DNA of 64,000 nucleotides from Bettongia penicillata ogilbyi (Eukaryota > Chordata > Mammalia > Diprotodontia > Potoroidae): assembly GCA_023548195.1 (NCBI GenBank), contig JAJHZJ010000413.1, forward strand, positions 14,133,941-14,197,940. Reading direction: 5' to 3'. A program made the position numbers and the translations under genes. Position 1 is the stretch's first letter. Each line of letters starts with the position of its first letter. Below, in pieces: positions 47,675-59,440 of the stretch. The notes beneath the pieces are model-generated. The model was given only the letters and a program-made list of their open reading frames with translations. It did not search any database and was not told where the DNA came from.

Positions 47675-47835
47675 AAATACAGAGTCTCGGAGCTGAAAGT
47701 CATCTCCGTAGTCATCCAGTCCAATCTATTCTGAAATAAAAAGTCTAACCTAATTCCAAAATTAAAATAACTTTAACAGAATCCCTGACAAATGATGCTG
47801 TACTCATGTGGTTGAAGACCTTCCATAACCAGGAA
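47675..47835 (-). mobile_element. L3/MIR-like relic
   Basis: CAGAGTCTCGGAGCTGAAAG, GTCATCCAGTCCAATCTATT, CAGAATCCCTGACAAATGAT and AAGACCTTCCATAACCAGGA suggest an antisense L3 end. Confidence 0.5.
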
Positions 47836-47865
47836 GTTGAAAATTTCTCATGCCACCATCTTGTT

Positions 47866-47925
47866 ACATGTCACATCTTGTTGTCATGTTGTCACATCTT
47901 GTCATCATGTCACACAAGGTCATCT
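47866..47925 (+). repeat. Short imperfect TCACATCTTGT repeats
   Basis: TGTCACATCTTGTTGTCATG and TTGTCACATCTTGTCATCAT give a locally duplicated unit of about 22 bp. Confidence 0.75.
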
Positions 47926-49439
47926 TTACTTTCAATTCCCTCATCTGTACAATGAAGAATTTGGACTAGCTGTCCTCTAAAAGCCTTTCTAGCTACAAAT
48001 CTGTGATCCTCTATTGAGAGAAGTATTCATTTATCCCACCTATGCATGTCTTTTTAAAAAAGTCATTCCCGTTTCTATACTAAAACAGTCCCTCATGGAA
48101 AATAATGTTTTAAAGTGATAACCGAATGATTTAATTTCTCCTTATTGGTAGGATTAGGTCCATAAAAATAAAACTGTTGGGTTTAACAAAAAAGTCAGCA
48201 ATAACCACATCTGGGGAATTTTTGAAAGGAAAAAAACAATTAAGAGGAAAACAGAGAATGTTCCCAAGAGGACCAGTGGAGAACACACAACTGCAGATGT
48301 TTTGTGAGAAACCTGGCAGAAAATTTTTAAGCAACACCAACTCAGGGAGAGGTTTCAATTGTATAGGGTCTGACTGAACATTCTATTTGGGAATTTCATA
48401 CAGAGTCACAGGGCAGCTTTAAGCAATCACTGCAGCCCTAGGATTAAGACCATTAGGAAAAATATTACAATTTAAAATAGATAGAACTCAGAATTACAAA
48501 ATAACATAGACATGATCAAATGATATGTACATGTTATATATAATGAGTAACAGGGAGACAGATAGCAAAATTGATAGGATAAATACTTAGCCTCTGTCAT
48601 ATTAAACAGACTATAGCGTCTCATAGTTCGAAGGCTATGGAAGTTCACATATACAGAGTGATGCAGTGATAAAGGTATAATATACACATAACAATGATAT
48701 ACAGTTATTTAAAAGCCACCTTAAACAGCACCTTTAGACCAAGGCACTGTTTAGACATTGCTGCAGTGCTATTGATTCACATAAATTTTTGTATCTCATT
48801 TATTAATGCAAATAATTCTGGGTTTATTTGCTCTTCAAAGTCATACTACAGTTACGAATAAACCAATTTCTTTAACTTATGGGGATCTCAGACCCAGGCA
48901 ACCATGAGTTCACTTTCCATAGAGCTCTGGGGGAAGACTGCTTCTCTCTTCCTCTCCCTTTCTCTCTTCCCATTGCTTCCATTCCATTCTTACTTTCCCC
49001 TCCCCACATCTCCCATTAGATTCCAGAGAAGGACAGAACCTCAAGGTAAGAATTTAATAAGGCCATGATTTTTTCTCTTCCTGCACCTAAAACGTACCCA
49101 GGAACAGTCTCCAGTTTCACTGATCACCAAGGCTATGGACAAACCTTTTGTTAAGAATGTGATTGTATCTATAAACTGCAATAAAAAGCATGACTGAGAT
49201 AACCTTAGGCTCTAGGCTAATATTAATGCCCTATTGATGTCCTGTCTCCCTCTAGCTACCTCTTCTTTTTTTTTTTCAAAATCCTTTCTTCTTTTCAGGT
49301 GGTTTCTGTTTTGGTTTGCTTATTTTTGTGTGCTCTTTCAATAGTTTTCCTTGAAATTTGGATGTACCTTATAAGAAGTCACTTCTTTGTCACACTTTTG
49401 TACGTAATGGATAGCTAAAGTTAGAATTGAGTACATAAG

Positions 49440-50160
49440 AACCATAGTTCTAAAAGGACTGAGGGAGTGTGGTCTAGGGGAAAGGATACTGATGTGTGGT
49501 CCCAAGACTGGTTCTAGCCCCTAGCTCTGCTGCTTCCTAAATATCTGATCATGGGCAAATAGAACTCTTGGTTCCCTTCCAAGTTTACCTGAGGAGGTTT
49601 TTACAGATCTTCTCTGTTGTTACTGCTTCCCTATCTTTGTGATGAAATTATGCATATTTTGTATTAGATTATGTGGGTACATGTTCTTTTTCCAAGGAGT
49701 TAAGATCTTTGAAGTCAAAGATAATTACCCCAGGCCCTGGTACACAGTAGGAACTCAATAAGGGTAGTTTGCTGAAAAGAATTGAATTGAATTTTGACTT
49801 TTTAGTTTTTTCATCTTCAAAATGAAGAGAGTTCATTATATTATCTATAAAGATCTGTCCAGGTCTAAATCCTATAGTCTCTACCTCTTCCTTGGAAAGA
49901 AACCAGGTCCTGTATTTGTTTGTGCTAGGTCAAGGATAAATTACCTGCTTTCATGGAATAGTAAGTACCTTGAGTAAAAGAGCTCAAATCTTGCCTCCTC
50001 ACTCTATGGGCTCCATGACCCTGATGGAAAGTGAGTAACTTAACCTTGATGCCTCAGTTTCCACATTTGCAAAATGGGCATAACAACAGCATCTAAGTCA
50101 CATGATTGTTATAAGGATGAAATGATTTTGTAGCACTTTATAAATGTTAGCTATTCTGAA
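49440..50160 (+). mobile_element. Old retroposon cluster: SINE, L2, MIR, SINE
   Basis: 49455-49570 is a SINE (GGAGTGTGGTCTAGGGGAAA). 49620-49785 is an L2 end (GGTACACAGTAGGAACTCAA). 49800-49880 is a MIR scrap. 49945-50155 is a MIR-type SINE (GCCTCAGTTTCCACATTTGC, AGGATGAAATGATTTTGTAG, CACTTTATAAATG). All read on the plus strand. Confidence 0.65.
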
Positions 50161-50182
50161 TAAATTAGCTATTCTGAATAAA
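50147..50182 (+). repeat. Perfect 18-bp tandem duplication
   Basis: TTAGCTATTCTGAATAAA occurs twice head to tail, at the end of a MIR-type SINE. Confidence 0.95.
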
Positions 50183-51254
50183 GGTTAACAACAAAATCTC
50201 TTCCTCCAAACTGTGTTTACTGGAAGACCCTCACATGCAATTTGTATTTTGCCTTAATGTCTGGGAGACTTGGCATCTCAGGGGAAATGAGGAGAACGGG
50301 GGTATGTGTAACAAACAGGAATGTGATCTCTGAAAAAGCGCACTAGAAATTCTTCCTTGATTTTGCTGGCCAGCCAACCACAGGGAAAACAAAACAATTC
50401 ACCGGGGAGCTCAGAACCAGGGCTCATTTGTTCTCGCTCCAACTTTGCCTGCTTTGGTCTCACCACCTGCAACCTGACAGAACATGCTGAGGCAGAGATA
50501 AAGTCATTCCTGGTAATCCCAGAGCCTTGCATGCTACTCCCTCATTCCTGCTGTGGAAAGGTGTTTCTAATGGTCTTTCAAGTGTAGGAGATCTGACGTA
50601 GTGGTCATATTTCAGGGAGCCTGTAATCACAGGAGTGATGGAGGGCATTTTTTTTAAAGTTGTGTGCTTTCTCATTTGGGTCTGCAGTTGAATAACTTGA
50701 CAGCTATAAGCCTATGCAATGGTCTTTCACCACACTCATCCTGAGGGTATTTCTTTTGGCTGCTTGTCAAAAGCAGGCAGCTCTGGCCACTTAACAAGAG
50801 GGGGCTGTGGGGTATGGAGTTCGGCCCCAAGGAGATCTTCTGCTCTACTCATTGGTATGTTGTTCAGGGCCCATTCAGAGGAGACTGGTTTTGATGTGGA
50901 AAGGGAGGGTGGGGGACATTTTCGACACAAGCATCTTTGGGTAGACCTGATTAGCTTTTGCAATAAGTCGTGCTTTTGCCTAAGAACCACAGATGTTGTG
51001 TGGGTGCTGACAAGGATGAGGTGGGTGGAAAAAAAAAAGACGGAGGAAAGGACTGGAAAGAAGCAATCCCTTTGTGGGGAAGAAACTGCCAACACATCCT
51101 TCAGTGGAAAAAGAAAATCAATTCTTAGGATAATTTTAAAATTCAAAAACATTGGTGATGCAATTGAAAAAACTCATAGACCCATAACTGTGGAAAGGAA
51201 GCAGGATCTTGGCCTTATTATTATGAACTCACTCTGTCTCATTCCTGACTCTAA

Positions 51255-51480
51255 AGGAAGCTCTAAATAGAGGGCTTAGAGTCAGGAGAACCAAGCTAAG
51301 CGTCTAACTTGCAATGTAACCTTGGGAAAGTCATTTCATCTTTGAGTTTGACTTTCTTCTTCTGATCTTTATTGACTATTAAGAACACTGAATTTGAACT
51401 CAGAGGATCAGAGATGGACAAGCTATTTGTCTTTATGAGATGACCTCTAGTCTCTTCTGACTCTCCATTCTGTAATTCTA
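51255..51480 (+). mobile_element. MIR-type SINE, diverged
   Basis: AGGGCTTAGAGTCAGGAGAA, TGTAACCTTGGGAAAGTCAT, TTCATCTTTGAGTTTGACTT and GAGATGACCTCTAGTCTCTT. The middle appears disrupted. Confidence 0.6.
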
Positions 51481-52009
51481 TAATCTCCAACTGGGAAATT
51501 GTCAACACATATAACCAGTTAATAGATTAGTTACAACTGCTAACAGTTATACTAATGCTAACTGGTAGATATCTAGAAACACAGAGATGGCAAATATAAG
51601 AACATCTTTGGTGATGGGAAGAATGTGGATTAGCACCATAAGGCATAGATTTTCCCCTTAGGAAAAGAAAGAGTACAAGCATATTTACAAGTCCATTCAC
51701 ACAGTAGTCAATGTTGAAATGTTTGTGGTTAAATGGAGCTTTTGTGTGTGTGCAAATGCTTGGGGGAGATTTTGCCACAGTGCAATGCCTAATTAACCTT
51801 TTACTCACAAGCCTCCCTCAAGTTGTTCACAAAGTGATGTCCCATCCCCTTCCCAAGAGAAGGAGATAATACAATAATTTGCCAACATAATCCTTTCCCT
51901 TCTTAGACTGATTTAAAACAAAGACATGATTGTGAGAAAGCTTTGGAGACAGACACAAGAAATTAAGATCCTATATGACTTTTTTCCAGGAGCAATGTTT
52001 CCAGGCTTT

Positions 52010-52600
52010 CTCCTCTGCAATTCTCCTTCTGTAAAACTTTCAATCTGATATTTCTGAAGAGTAATTCTGACCATGTTGCATCTTTAACCAAGAATGTGTC
52101 TCCCTATGGCTTCTGGGATAAAACAGCCTTCTTGATTTGGCATTTTAAAGCTCTAGCTGGTTTTTCCAGATTTTCCAAATGAATTTCATGTCCTCCTATA
52201 CTTTTCATTCTAGCTATTATGGCCCACTGTTAGTCTCCATACATAGTACTCCATCTTTTGCCACCATGCTTTTCCAAAGGCTTGCATTGTCCTCCCCTCT
52301 TCACTTCGGCCTCTTGGAAGCTTTAGCTTTCTTCTTCAGCTCAGTCACCACCTTCTGAGTGAAGACTTTCCTGATCTGCTTCACTTGTTGGCGGTCTGCC
52401 CTCTCCCTGACAAATTATGTATAATTTGTATTTACTTATCTGTATACATAAATAAAGAACCCCAAACTCCCCAGTGGAATATAAGCTCCTTAAAGGAAGG
52501 GGATATTTTATTTTTAACTTTGTGTCCTGAGCATCTAGCATAGTGGTTTGCATATATTAAAGGTGCTTAACAAATGCTTGTTAAGTGGAATGAATCAAAA
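52010..52600 (+). mobile_element. L2 LINE, longest copy in the window
   Basis: Sense-order markers: ATAAAACAGCCTTCTTGATT, GGCATTTTAAAGCTCTAGCT, TTGTATTTACTTATCTGTAT, GAATATAAGCTCCTTAAAGG, CTGAGCATCTAGCATAGTGG and GGTGCTTAACAAATGCTTGT. This is about 590 bp of L2 with its 3' end complete. Confidence 0.8.
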
Positions 52601-53023
52601 AGAATTTAAGTGCTTAGTATGACAAGAAAATATTGTACATCAGAAAAAGGCACATCACAAAAATTTCTGTGTTGGGCATGATGTAGAGTCTCTAGGGAAC
52701 GGGATTCTAGAGGCCAAGAAAAATTGCTGATGTTGTTCAGGGATTCTTCTCACTTCTAAGGGTGTAACTTAGATCAATGACCAACATCTGGCAATATCTT
52801 CTAATGGATCCCATTTTGAGGTGGGTTTAAACTAGTGACCTTAACTAGAAAAGGGACAAATCTTTGACCTGTTCTGCGCATTCTCTATACATCCCAACTG
52901 AACAATGTGATGAACATGCATCTCATTTTAACCAACCTGATATATAGTAAGTATTTATTACCAATCTGGTGGGCTTTGTACCTAAATGAAGAGACTATAA
53001 CAAATAAAAGGTGATCATTTAAT

Positions 53024-53027
<4 letters not shown>

Positions 53028-53058
<31 letters not shown>
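53028..53058. repeat. (TA)n microsatellite
   Basis: About 15 TA units. Confidence 0.95.
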
Positions 53059-53059
<1 letters not shown>

Positions 53060-53829
53060 CAGCTGTACATTAGTGGGACTCAAGCATGTAATTAGAGATG
53101 GAAACTTATTAAAACTCTAAGCAGGACTCTATACTTTGTCTACAGATATTGATAAGTAATCCAATGGAAACAGAAATTTGAGAAGAGGGATTCATCAATG
53201 CATGAAACTTTGGGTTTTTAAAAGCTGATTAACTCTGAGTCAAGAAAAAAACATCTTTAGAAAAAGAGGCCAATGAGAGCAGAAATAACAGAGAGGGAAA
53301 TCTTGGATTTTGAAGTTGTAGGTTACTTTGGGGAAAGAATAAAAGCATGAAAGCAAAAGTCATGGGGCCCATGCTGGAAAGCTCTCTTGTAGAGAGTAGG
53401 GTCAAATACATCCTGATGATTCCACCTCATCCCAACACCTGGCCGGTCAATGTCAGAGATTTGACATGTATTGATACCAATGAGGCGTGCTGAAACAGAA
53501 CTGGAGTTCTCTGAGCACCTTGCTAGGCAGAAAGACAGAATTTCAAAGGAGACGTTGTTGCCAATGCTTGGCTTCATGGGAGATGTGCAGCAAGCCTGAA
53601 CATTGCCAAACTAAGACGAAAGCACAGCAAATGGGCAAAATCCTCAAATGTCTCATTTTATAGGCTGGATCTATATAGACGAGAAGGCCCTGAAAAGGAA
53701 AACAAAGAATGCTTTTCCCTATGTTCCTATATTGCTGTTATATATGATAAGATATCTGTGTAGGATTTAACAGTTTAAAATATATAAAGATGTAGTTTTT
53801 AAAAGAGAATTTTGAGCTTAACAAGATCT

Positions 53830-53950
53830 TAGATGTAATCAAGTCTAAAGCTCTCATTTTCCAAAAGAAGAAACTGAGATTTGAGTGATTGTCCTAAGAC
53901 AACACAGGTAAGTTAGAATCATGATTATGAGTTGGTCTGGTCTCTTAAAA
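53830..53950 (-). mobile_element. MIR-type SINE fragment
   Basis: ATCTTAGATGTAATCAAGTC, AAAGAAGAAACTGAGATTTG and AGTGATTGTCCTAAGACAAC give a diverged antisense MIR body. Confidence 0.6.
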
Positions 53951-54251
53951 GTCTTGTGCTTTTTTCTATACTACATTGTAGCTTATTTCCTAAAATGAGT
54001 GGATCCTTTGTAATCATGTAATGTTTTTGGTTTTAAAAGACCAGATACAAAGAACTGGATGAGCACCCAAGGGCACTTTATTCAGAAAGAGTTTTTAACA
54101 ATGAACTCCCTCTATTAATATACATCAGAAACTTGAAGGCTTAAGAGACTTTTCTTTGAGAGGTAAAGAAACAGCTGGTGTGTGTTGGAGGCAGGACTTG
54201 AATCCAGGGAATCCTCACTTAATAACTTCTTATGATCCACTACAACAAGCT

Positions 54252-54473
54252 AGGCAGCTGCCCCATGAGCAGTGGCTACAGTGCTGAAAGAGGAGTCAGG
54301 AAGACTCATCTTCCTGAGTTCAAATCACCTTGGGACGTTTACTTAACCCTGTTTGCCTTAGTTTCCTCTTCTATAAAATGATCTGGAGAAGGAAATGGCA
54401 AACCACTGCAGTATCTGTACCAAGAAAACTGCAAACTGGGTCACAAAAATTTGGACGTGGCTGAGCAACAACA
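54252..54473 (+). mobile_element. Mar1-type tRNA SINE, plus orientation
   Basis: It begins AGGCAGCTGCCCCATGAGCA and contains CAGGAAGACTCATCTTCCTG, CTGGAGAAGGAAATGGCAAA, CCACTGCAGTATCTGTACCA and GGGTCACAAAAATTTGGACG. It is the only Mar1 copy here in the plus orientation. Confidence 0.85.
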
Positions 54474-54559
54474 TCCACATGGCAAGTTGGCCCATAAAAG
54501 AGGTACTTCCTATCCCCGATACAGACACAAAACAGTAAGAGGAGGGGGAATGTTATTAT

Positions 54560-54960
54560 TGTCTTTATCCCCCAACAGTGCCAAGCCCTTGGAATAAAGA
54601 GACAAAAGGGAAATAGTACCTCAGAAGACTTCCACTCTACTGTGGGAAAACCTTACACAAAGATAGACATAGGTAACACACACAGAATAAACAACTTTTT
54701 TTCAGAGGGTGATAAGAGTACATTAAAACTGGGGATATGTCAAGAAAGGGCTAGTGTAGGAAGAAACACCTGGGCTGTGCTTTTGTATAGGATGAGGAAA
54801 CACTAAAGTGGGAAATAAGTTACCAGGTAGAATGTCATGCGTTATGTACCAATGGGTTATTCTGAGCTGGCTTGGGAAGGTTTGGAAAGAGGACAGAATC
54901 TTAGTGTAGCAAGATACAAGTCAAGACATGAGCTCCTTAGGCTATGCTAGGGATGTTTAT
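54560..54960 (-). mobile_element. L2 LINE fragment, diverged
   Basis: CAGTGCCAAGCCCTTGGAAT, AGTACCTCAGAAGACTTCCA, CAGAGGGTGATAAGAGTACA and AGGTAGAATGTCATGCG are compatible with antisense L2 interior sequence. Confidence 0.45.
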
Positions 54961-56044
54961 TTCTTCTGGGACTACTTCTCAACCTGCTTTTATTTTAAAG
55001 TTCATTGAGAATATGATTGTATGTTGAGTGGCTACTGTGATGTAACTAATTCCTTTTTCCTTCCCAGAATCATCTTCTTACTTTTTTCCAGGTTCTCTTA
55101 CAAAGATTATAGGAGTCAGTAAAATTATTAGCACGAACAATTCCCCTAAAAACCAACCTCAATCCCTACCCTCTTCCCCTGAACTTTTTTTTGCACTGAA
55201 TGGGTTGTATCAATATCCACATCAATATCCAATATCTTCTATAGATATGATCAAATCCTAAAGGAGTTGCCTTGGATTGTTCTTATAAATCACAATATAT
55301 TAAAATTATAGAACCTTATCTGACTTAGCTCTATCGCACAGTAGCCATGTGACCCTAGAAAAGGAAACTTCATTTCCTCATGTGAACAATGAAGATAATA
55401 AAATTTGTTTAACTGTAGGCAGATCATCACTTTCCTCCTTTAGACTTCAGTTTCCTTATCTATTCAGTGAGGAGATAGGATTAGATTATCTCTGAGGTCT
55501 CTCTGGGTTCTCCACTCTTAAGATCCCAGGACATCTGCTACCCAGGAATCTACTTTACTGGATGATTGTGAGAATCAAATTAAGAAATGTATATAAAGCT
55601 TTTTGTAATAATTGCTCTATAATATAAGCCACAACCAGTGCTTTTTAGTACAAAGTTCACATGAAATTTCAGCAATGGAGACATTATTGCCTAAAAGATT
55701 AGCTTAAAATAATTCATAGAATTATTGCCTAAAAGATTGACTTTGAAAAAGAGTAGAGTCAAGCATAAGAATTTATGCTCATTTTCATATCAAATTTGGA
55801 GGGAGAGGAGGGCAGAGGTAGGGAGGTTAAGGCACTTTAGTTCCTTTTTTACTATATTTTTACCTTTTGGGACTAGTGATCATCAGCATATGGAGCTACC
55901 CATGAGGAAATTCTCATTATGCAAGCATATTCTGTAATTTATAACCATAGAGAATGGCTGTCAGAGGCAGGACTTGAAACTAATTCCAAGACCCACTCAC
56001 AAGTCTATTAATAATAATATCGACGTGTGTGTGTGTTTTAAGGT

Positions 56045-56200
56045 TTACTTTTGATCATTATAACAACCTTGTGAAGAAGGTGCTATTATTATCTCCACTT
56101 TATAGATTGGGAAACTGAGGCTAGGAGAGGTTAAATGACTTGGCCAGGATCACAAAGTTAGCGAATGTCTGAACTCAGGTCTATTAAACATTACCTCCCT
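56045..56200 (-). mobile_element. MIR
   Basis: CAACCTTGTGAAGAAGGTGC, TATTATTATCTCCACTTTAT, GGGAAACTGAGGCTAGGAGA and GACTTGGCCAGGATCACAAA form a clear antisense MIR. Confidence 0.8.
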
Positions 56201-56223
56201 AGGTTTTCTTTGCTCACTTTCAT

Positions 56224-56462
56224 TATTTAGTTGATTTTTCATTCCTGTCCAACTCTTCATAATCCTATTGGGGATTTTCCTTGGCAAAGATACTGGAGTA
56301 CGTTACCACTTTCTTCTCCAGTTCATTTTTACAGATGAGGAAACTGAGGCAAACAGGGTTAAGTGACTTGCCCAGAGTCACATAGCTAGTATGGTTCAGA
56401 GGCTGGATTTGAACTCAGGTTTCTAGGACTAACACCCTATTCACTGTACCAACTAGCTCCCC
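56224..56462 (-). mobile_element. Mar1-type tRNA SINE
   Basis: CCTGTCCAACTCTTCATAAT, TTGGCAAAGATACTGGAGTA, CTCCAGTTCATTTTTACAGA, AAGTGACTTGCCCAGAGTCA and TATTCACTGTACCAACTAGC. A (CA)n run with scattered interruptions follows at 56477-56520. Confidence 0.88.
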
Positions 56463-56539
56463 ATTGTTTTCTTACTACACACACACACGCATACACACAC
56501 ACACACACACTCACACACACAAATAATAATGCTGTTTAA

Positions 56540-56770
56540 TTGACAAGAATTTAAAATAGCAAAAACACAGTGATTGTCTTTTATATATATTTTTAAAAGT
56601 ACTTTCCCTATAACAACCTTGTGTGTGTTATAATCCCTAATTTTACAGATGAGGAAACTGAGGTTCGGAATAACGTAGGGTACTTTGCAAAGAACATGCG
56701 ATTAATTGTATATGTCAGAGTGGGGCTATAAGTTCAGGATCCCTGATTATAGGTACCCTATGCTACTTCT
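56540..56770 (-). mobile_element. MIR
   Basis: ATAACAACCTTGTGTGTGTT, CCCTAATTTTACAGATGAGG and AAACTGAGGTTCGGAATAAC, with a diverged remainder, in antisense. Confidence 0.75.
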
Positions 56771-57659
56771 TTTCATCCTTTGCATTGGCTAAAATGGCAC
56801 CTAACTTCAAGACCGAATCATGAAACTCACAAGGTCATACTTTGGTCTGCCTGTAACTAATTGTCATTTGCTTTCAAAGAAAGGGAATTTTTGCATGTCA
56901 TGTTGGGTCTAGATTTCCTACTAAAGCATATCATCAACTTCCTTTTTCCCCCTCTTGGTCTCTCTCCTTTTCTCTTTGTTCTCTTACAAATATATGTAAA
57001 TAATAGATTATGGCTTTTGTTTGTTTGGTATATTAAGTACTTTACCAGGCTAATGTAGGCAACCTACAACTTGATTCTAAGGTTGAAAAGTGACTTAGAA
57101 ATCATGCCAATGTAAACCTATAGGTCACTTGTGTTTGTCTTAGACATTCATTTAGTTTTTCTGGGCCCCAGGTTCTTCTGTAAATTTTAAGTCTTGGGCT
57201 AACGTTAAGGACGGGTGTGTTTATATTCCACAGAATCTGAAAGGTAAGCAGATACATACATACCTGCTGGCCCAGTTAGTTGTGTGCCACAAACCAGACC
57301 TCAAAAAGTGAACCCACCAATTATTATCATTTTTTAGCTTTTATCCACAAACATCATCTATCATCTTTTAGGCTATAGATTTCTGACAAGAAATCTTTGC
57401 CTCTCGGTGAACTGTTGGGATTCATTTTCTCCTTTCTTGCCCCAGGTATATGGGATCAATCTTAGATGAATGAACCCACTGGTGAGTGATACTTAGTGGG
57501 TAAATGTGGGTAGATGGAGAAGGGATGATGAGCTGGAGACCTCATTTCCTTAGAGCAAAGTTGGCCAAATACGTGCATAGATTACTTTAATAAAAATGTT
57601 AAAAAATAGACAATTATTGGGCCAAGACAACTTCTGTGTCATCTGGTTAGAAGGCAGAC

Positions 57660-57848
57660 AGAAGTGTTTATTCTTTTTCCCCCAAGGACCCTCTAATTTC
57701 ATTATCTTTGTGTGTACCTTCATCTCCTACTAGAATATAAGCACTGAGATAGTATGGATTACTTCCTTTTCAACTGTAAATCTTCAATTTCTCCATCAGA
57801 AGTGTCAGGCACTTGATAGGTGCTTCACAGATGTGTGATGAGAAATCA
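57660..57848 (+). mobile_element. L2 LINE tail
   Basis: CTCCTACTAGAATATAAGCA, TGAGATAGTATGGATTACTT and GTGTCAGGCACTTGATAGGT, then GCTTCACAGATG, form the sense L2 3' end. A further L2-like scrap lies at about 58075-58140. Confidence 0.65.
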
Positions 57849-58334
57849 TATCAAGGAAATGAATGTGGGACAGCCTTCAGCAAACAAGTCATTCCCTATG
57901 AATCGCTAGAAAATTCAAGTTGCAAAGAAATAATATCAGTGTAATAATACCTTCAGCAACTCTCTCCTTTTAAGAGAAATCAGAGACTTCACAGAATCCC
58001 CCTCAGTGCTGTAAGTGAATGCAGAAACCATCTAGTCTGTCCCATATAAACAGTGCAGAAATGATTTCATTTTCTCTTTCTATCTCATGTTCCTAGCATA
58101 GTTCCTGGAGTGCTCCAAAGCGTTTGCTAAATAGATCAGACTAGAAAGAGGGGTCTCTTTCTGTGCAATCTTTATTTATGTTTTTGTCTGTCTCAACTGC
58201 TGTTTTATCTCATGTACTTATTTGTTTTACTTATAACCTAGGAAAATTTGGAAATGTGAAATAAAATTGAAAGTCACTTTCAATGGAGAGGAAGTGGAGA
58301 AGGGGAAAGGAATTTCGGGGCAGTGATTCTTATT

Positions 58335-58336
<2 letters not shown>

Positions 58337-58381
<45 letters not shown>
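58337..58381. repeat. (CA)n microsatellite
   Basis: About 22 uninterrupted CA units. Confidence 0.95.
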
Positions 58382-58874
58382 AGAGAAAGAGAGTAGTGAC
58401 ATGGTTTGGGACATGAAATTTTAATTTGTTGCTACTTGAAACATGAAATGTCATCTAAGAGACAGAAAGAATTTATATGTGCCATGTAACCTGACTGACA
58501 TGGTAAATTCCATTCAGCGCTGTTGAAACATTTAAAATCCAACTAGAGTTGCAAAATAATCTTTCTGTAGGACTATAGAGCCTGTAGTTGAGGGTAGTGC
58601 AGAGATTAGAAAAGAATGAGATGAAGTCATCCTATGAAATGGAATTTTGGAGACATCTTTAAGGGTCCTCTGGTGAACAGTCTAGACATTCTGTGTTGCC
58701 ATTCAGGCCAAATCTTTGGAAGACATATTTCTGTGCTGGTTTTAATGATAAATACCCTAAACCAGAAGTGTCAATTGATTTTTTCCTTAAGAAAAGGAAA
58801 GGAGGTAGAAGAGAAAAAAGGGAGAGACTAGACTCTGTCTAGAGAGCATGTTTTTAATGCAAATTTAAAAACAT

Positions 58875-59045
58875 ACTTGGAGTGGAGGCAGCAAGATATA
58901 ATCTGAAGAGTACTGGTTCTGAGATCAGAGGATCAGATTCGAATTCCACCTCTGGAATTCGGCCATGGTTTCTATATCTCTGAGATGAAGTGGCCATATT
59001 TGGTAACCTCTGAGTTGTCTCCCAGCTCTATATCTTAGAAAACCA
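58875..59045 (+). mobile_element. tRNA/MIR-type SINE
   Basis: GGCAGCAAGATATAATCTGA, GAGTACTGGTTCTGAGATCA, CAGATTCGAATTCCACCTCT and GTCTCCCAGCTCTATATCTT follow the sense order. Confidence 0.65.
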
Positions 59046-59094
59046 AGTTTTACTGCAAAAGGAGAAACCATACATTACTATAATATTTACTGAC

Positions 59095-59440
59095 ATTGCT
59101 ACTTCAAACCCTAGGGTCAACTATACATAACACATTATATACATGATTTCATTTGAGTCTCACAAAAATATTGTGAGTTAGAGCTATCAATCCCCATTTT
59201 ACGCACTTGGACCAGAGCCCTGAGAGGTTAAGGGAGTGTTCCAGACTCACAGTGCTGGTCATTCTAGGCAGGATTCAAGCTTGAGTCTAAACCTCACTAC
59301 TCTCCTGGGTGGTAGGAGCTACTATCAGATTCACAGGTGATACACCTGAGGCCCCACGAGATCATATAACTTGCTCAAGGTCACAGAGACAATAAAGGTT
59401 TGAGGCAAGGTCTTCTCAGTTTCAAGTCTTGCACCGTATC
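59095..59440 (-). mobile_element. Two MIR pieces
   Basis: 59095-59290 has GATTTCATTTGAGTCTCACA and CCATTTTACGCACTTGGACC, then GGCAGGATTCAAGCTTGAGT. 59330-59440 has CTTGCTCAAGGTCACAGAGA and GAGGCAAGGTCTTCTC. Both are antisense. Confidence 0.65.
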
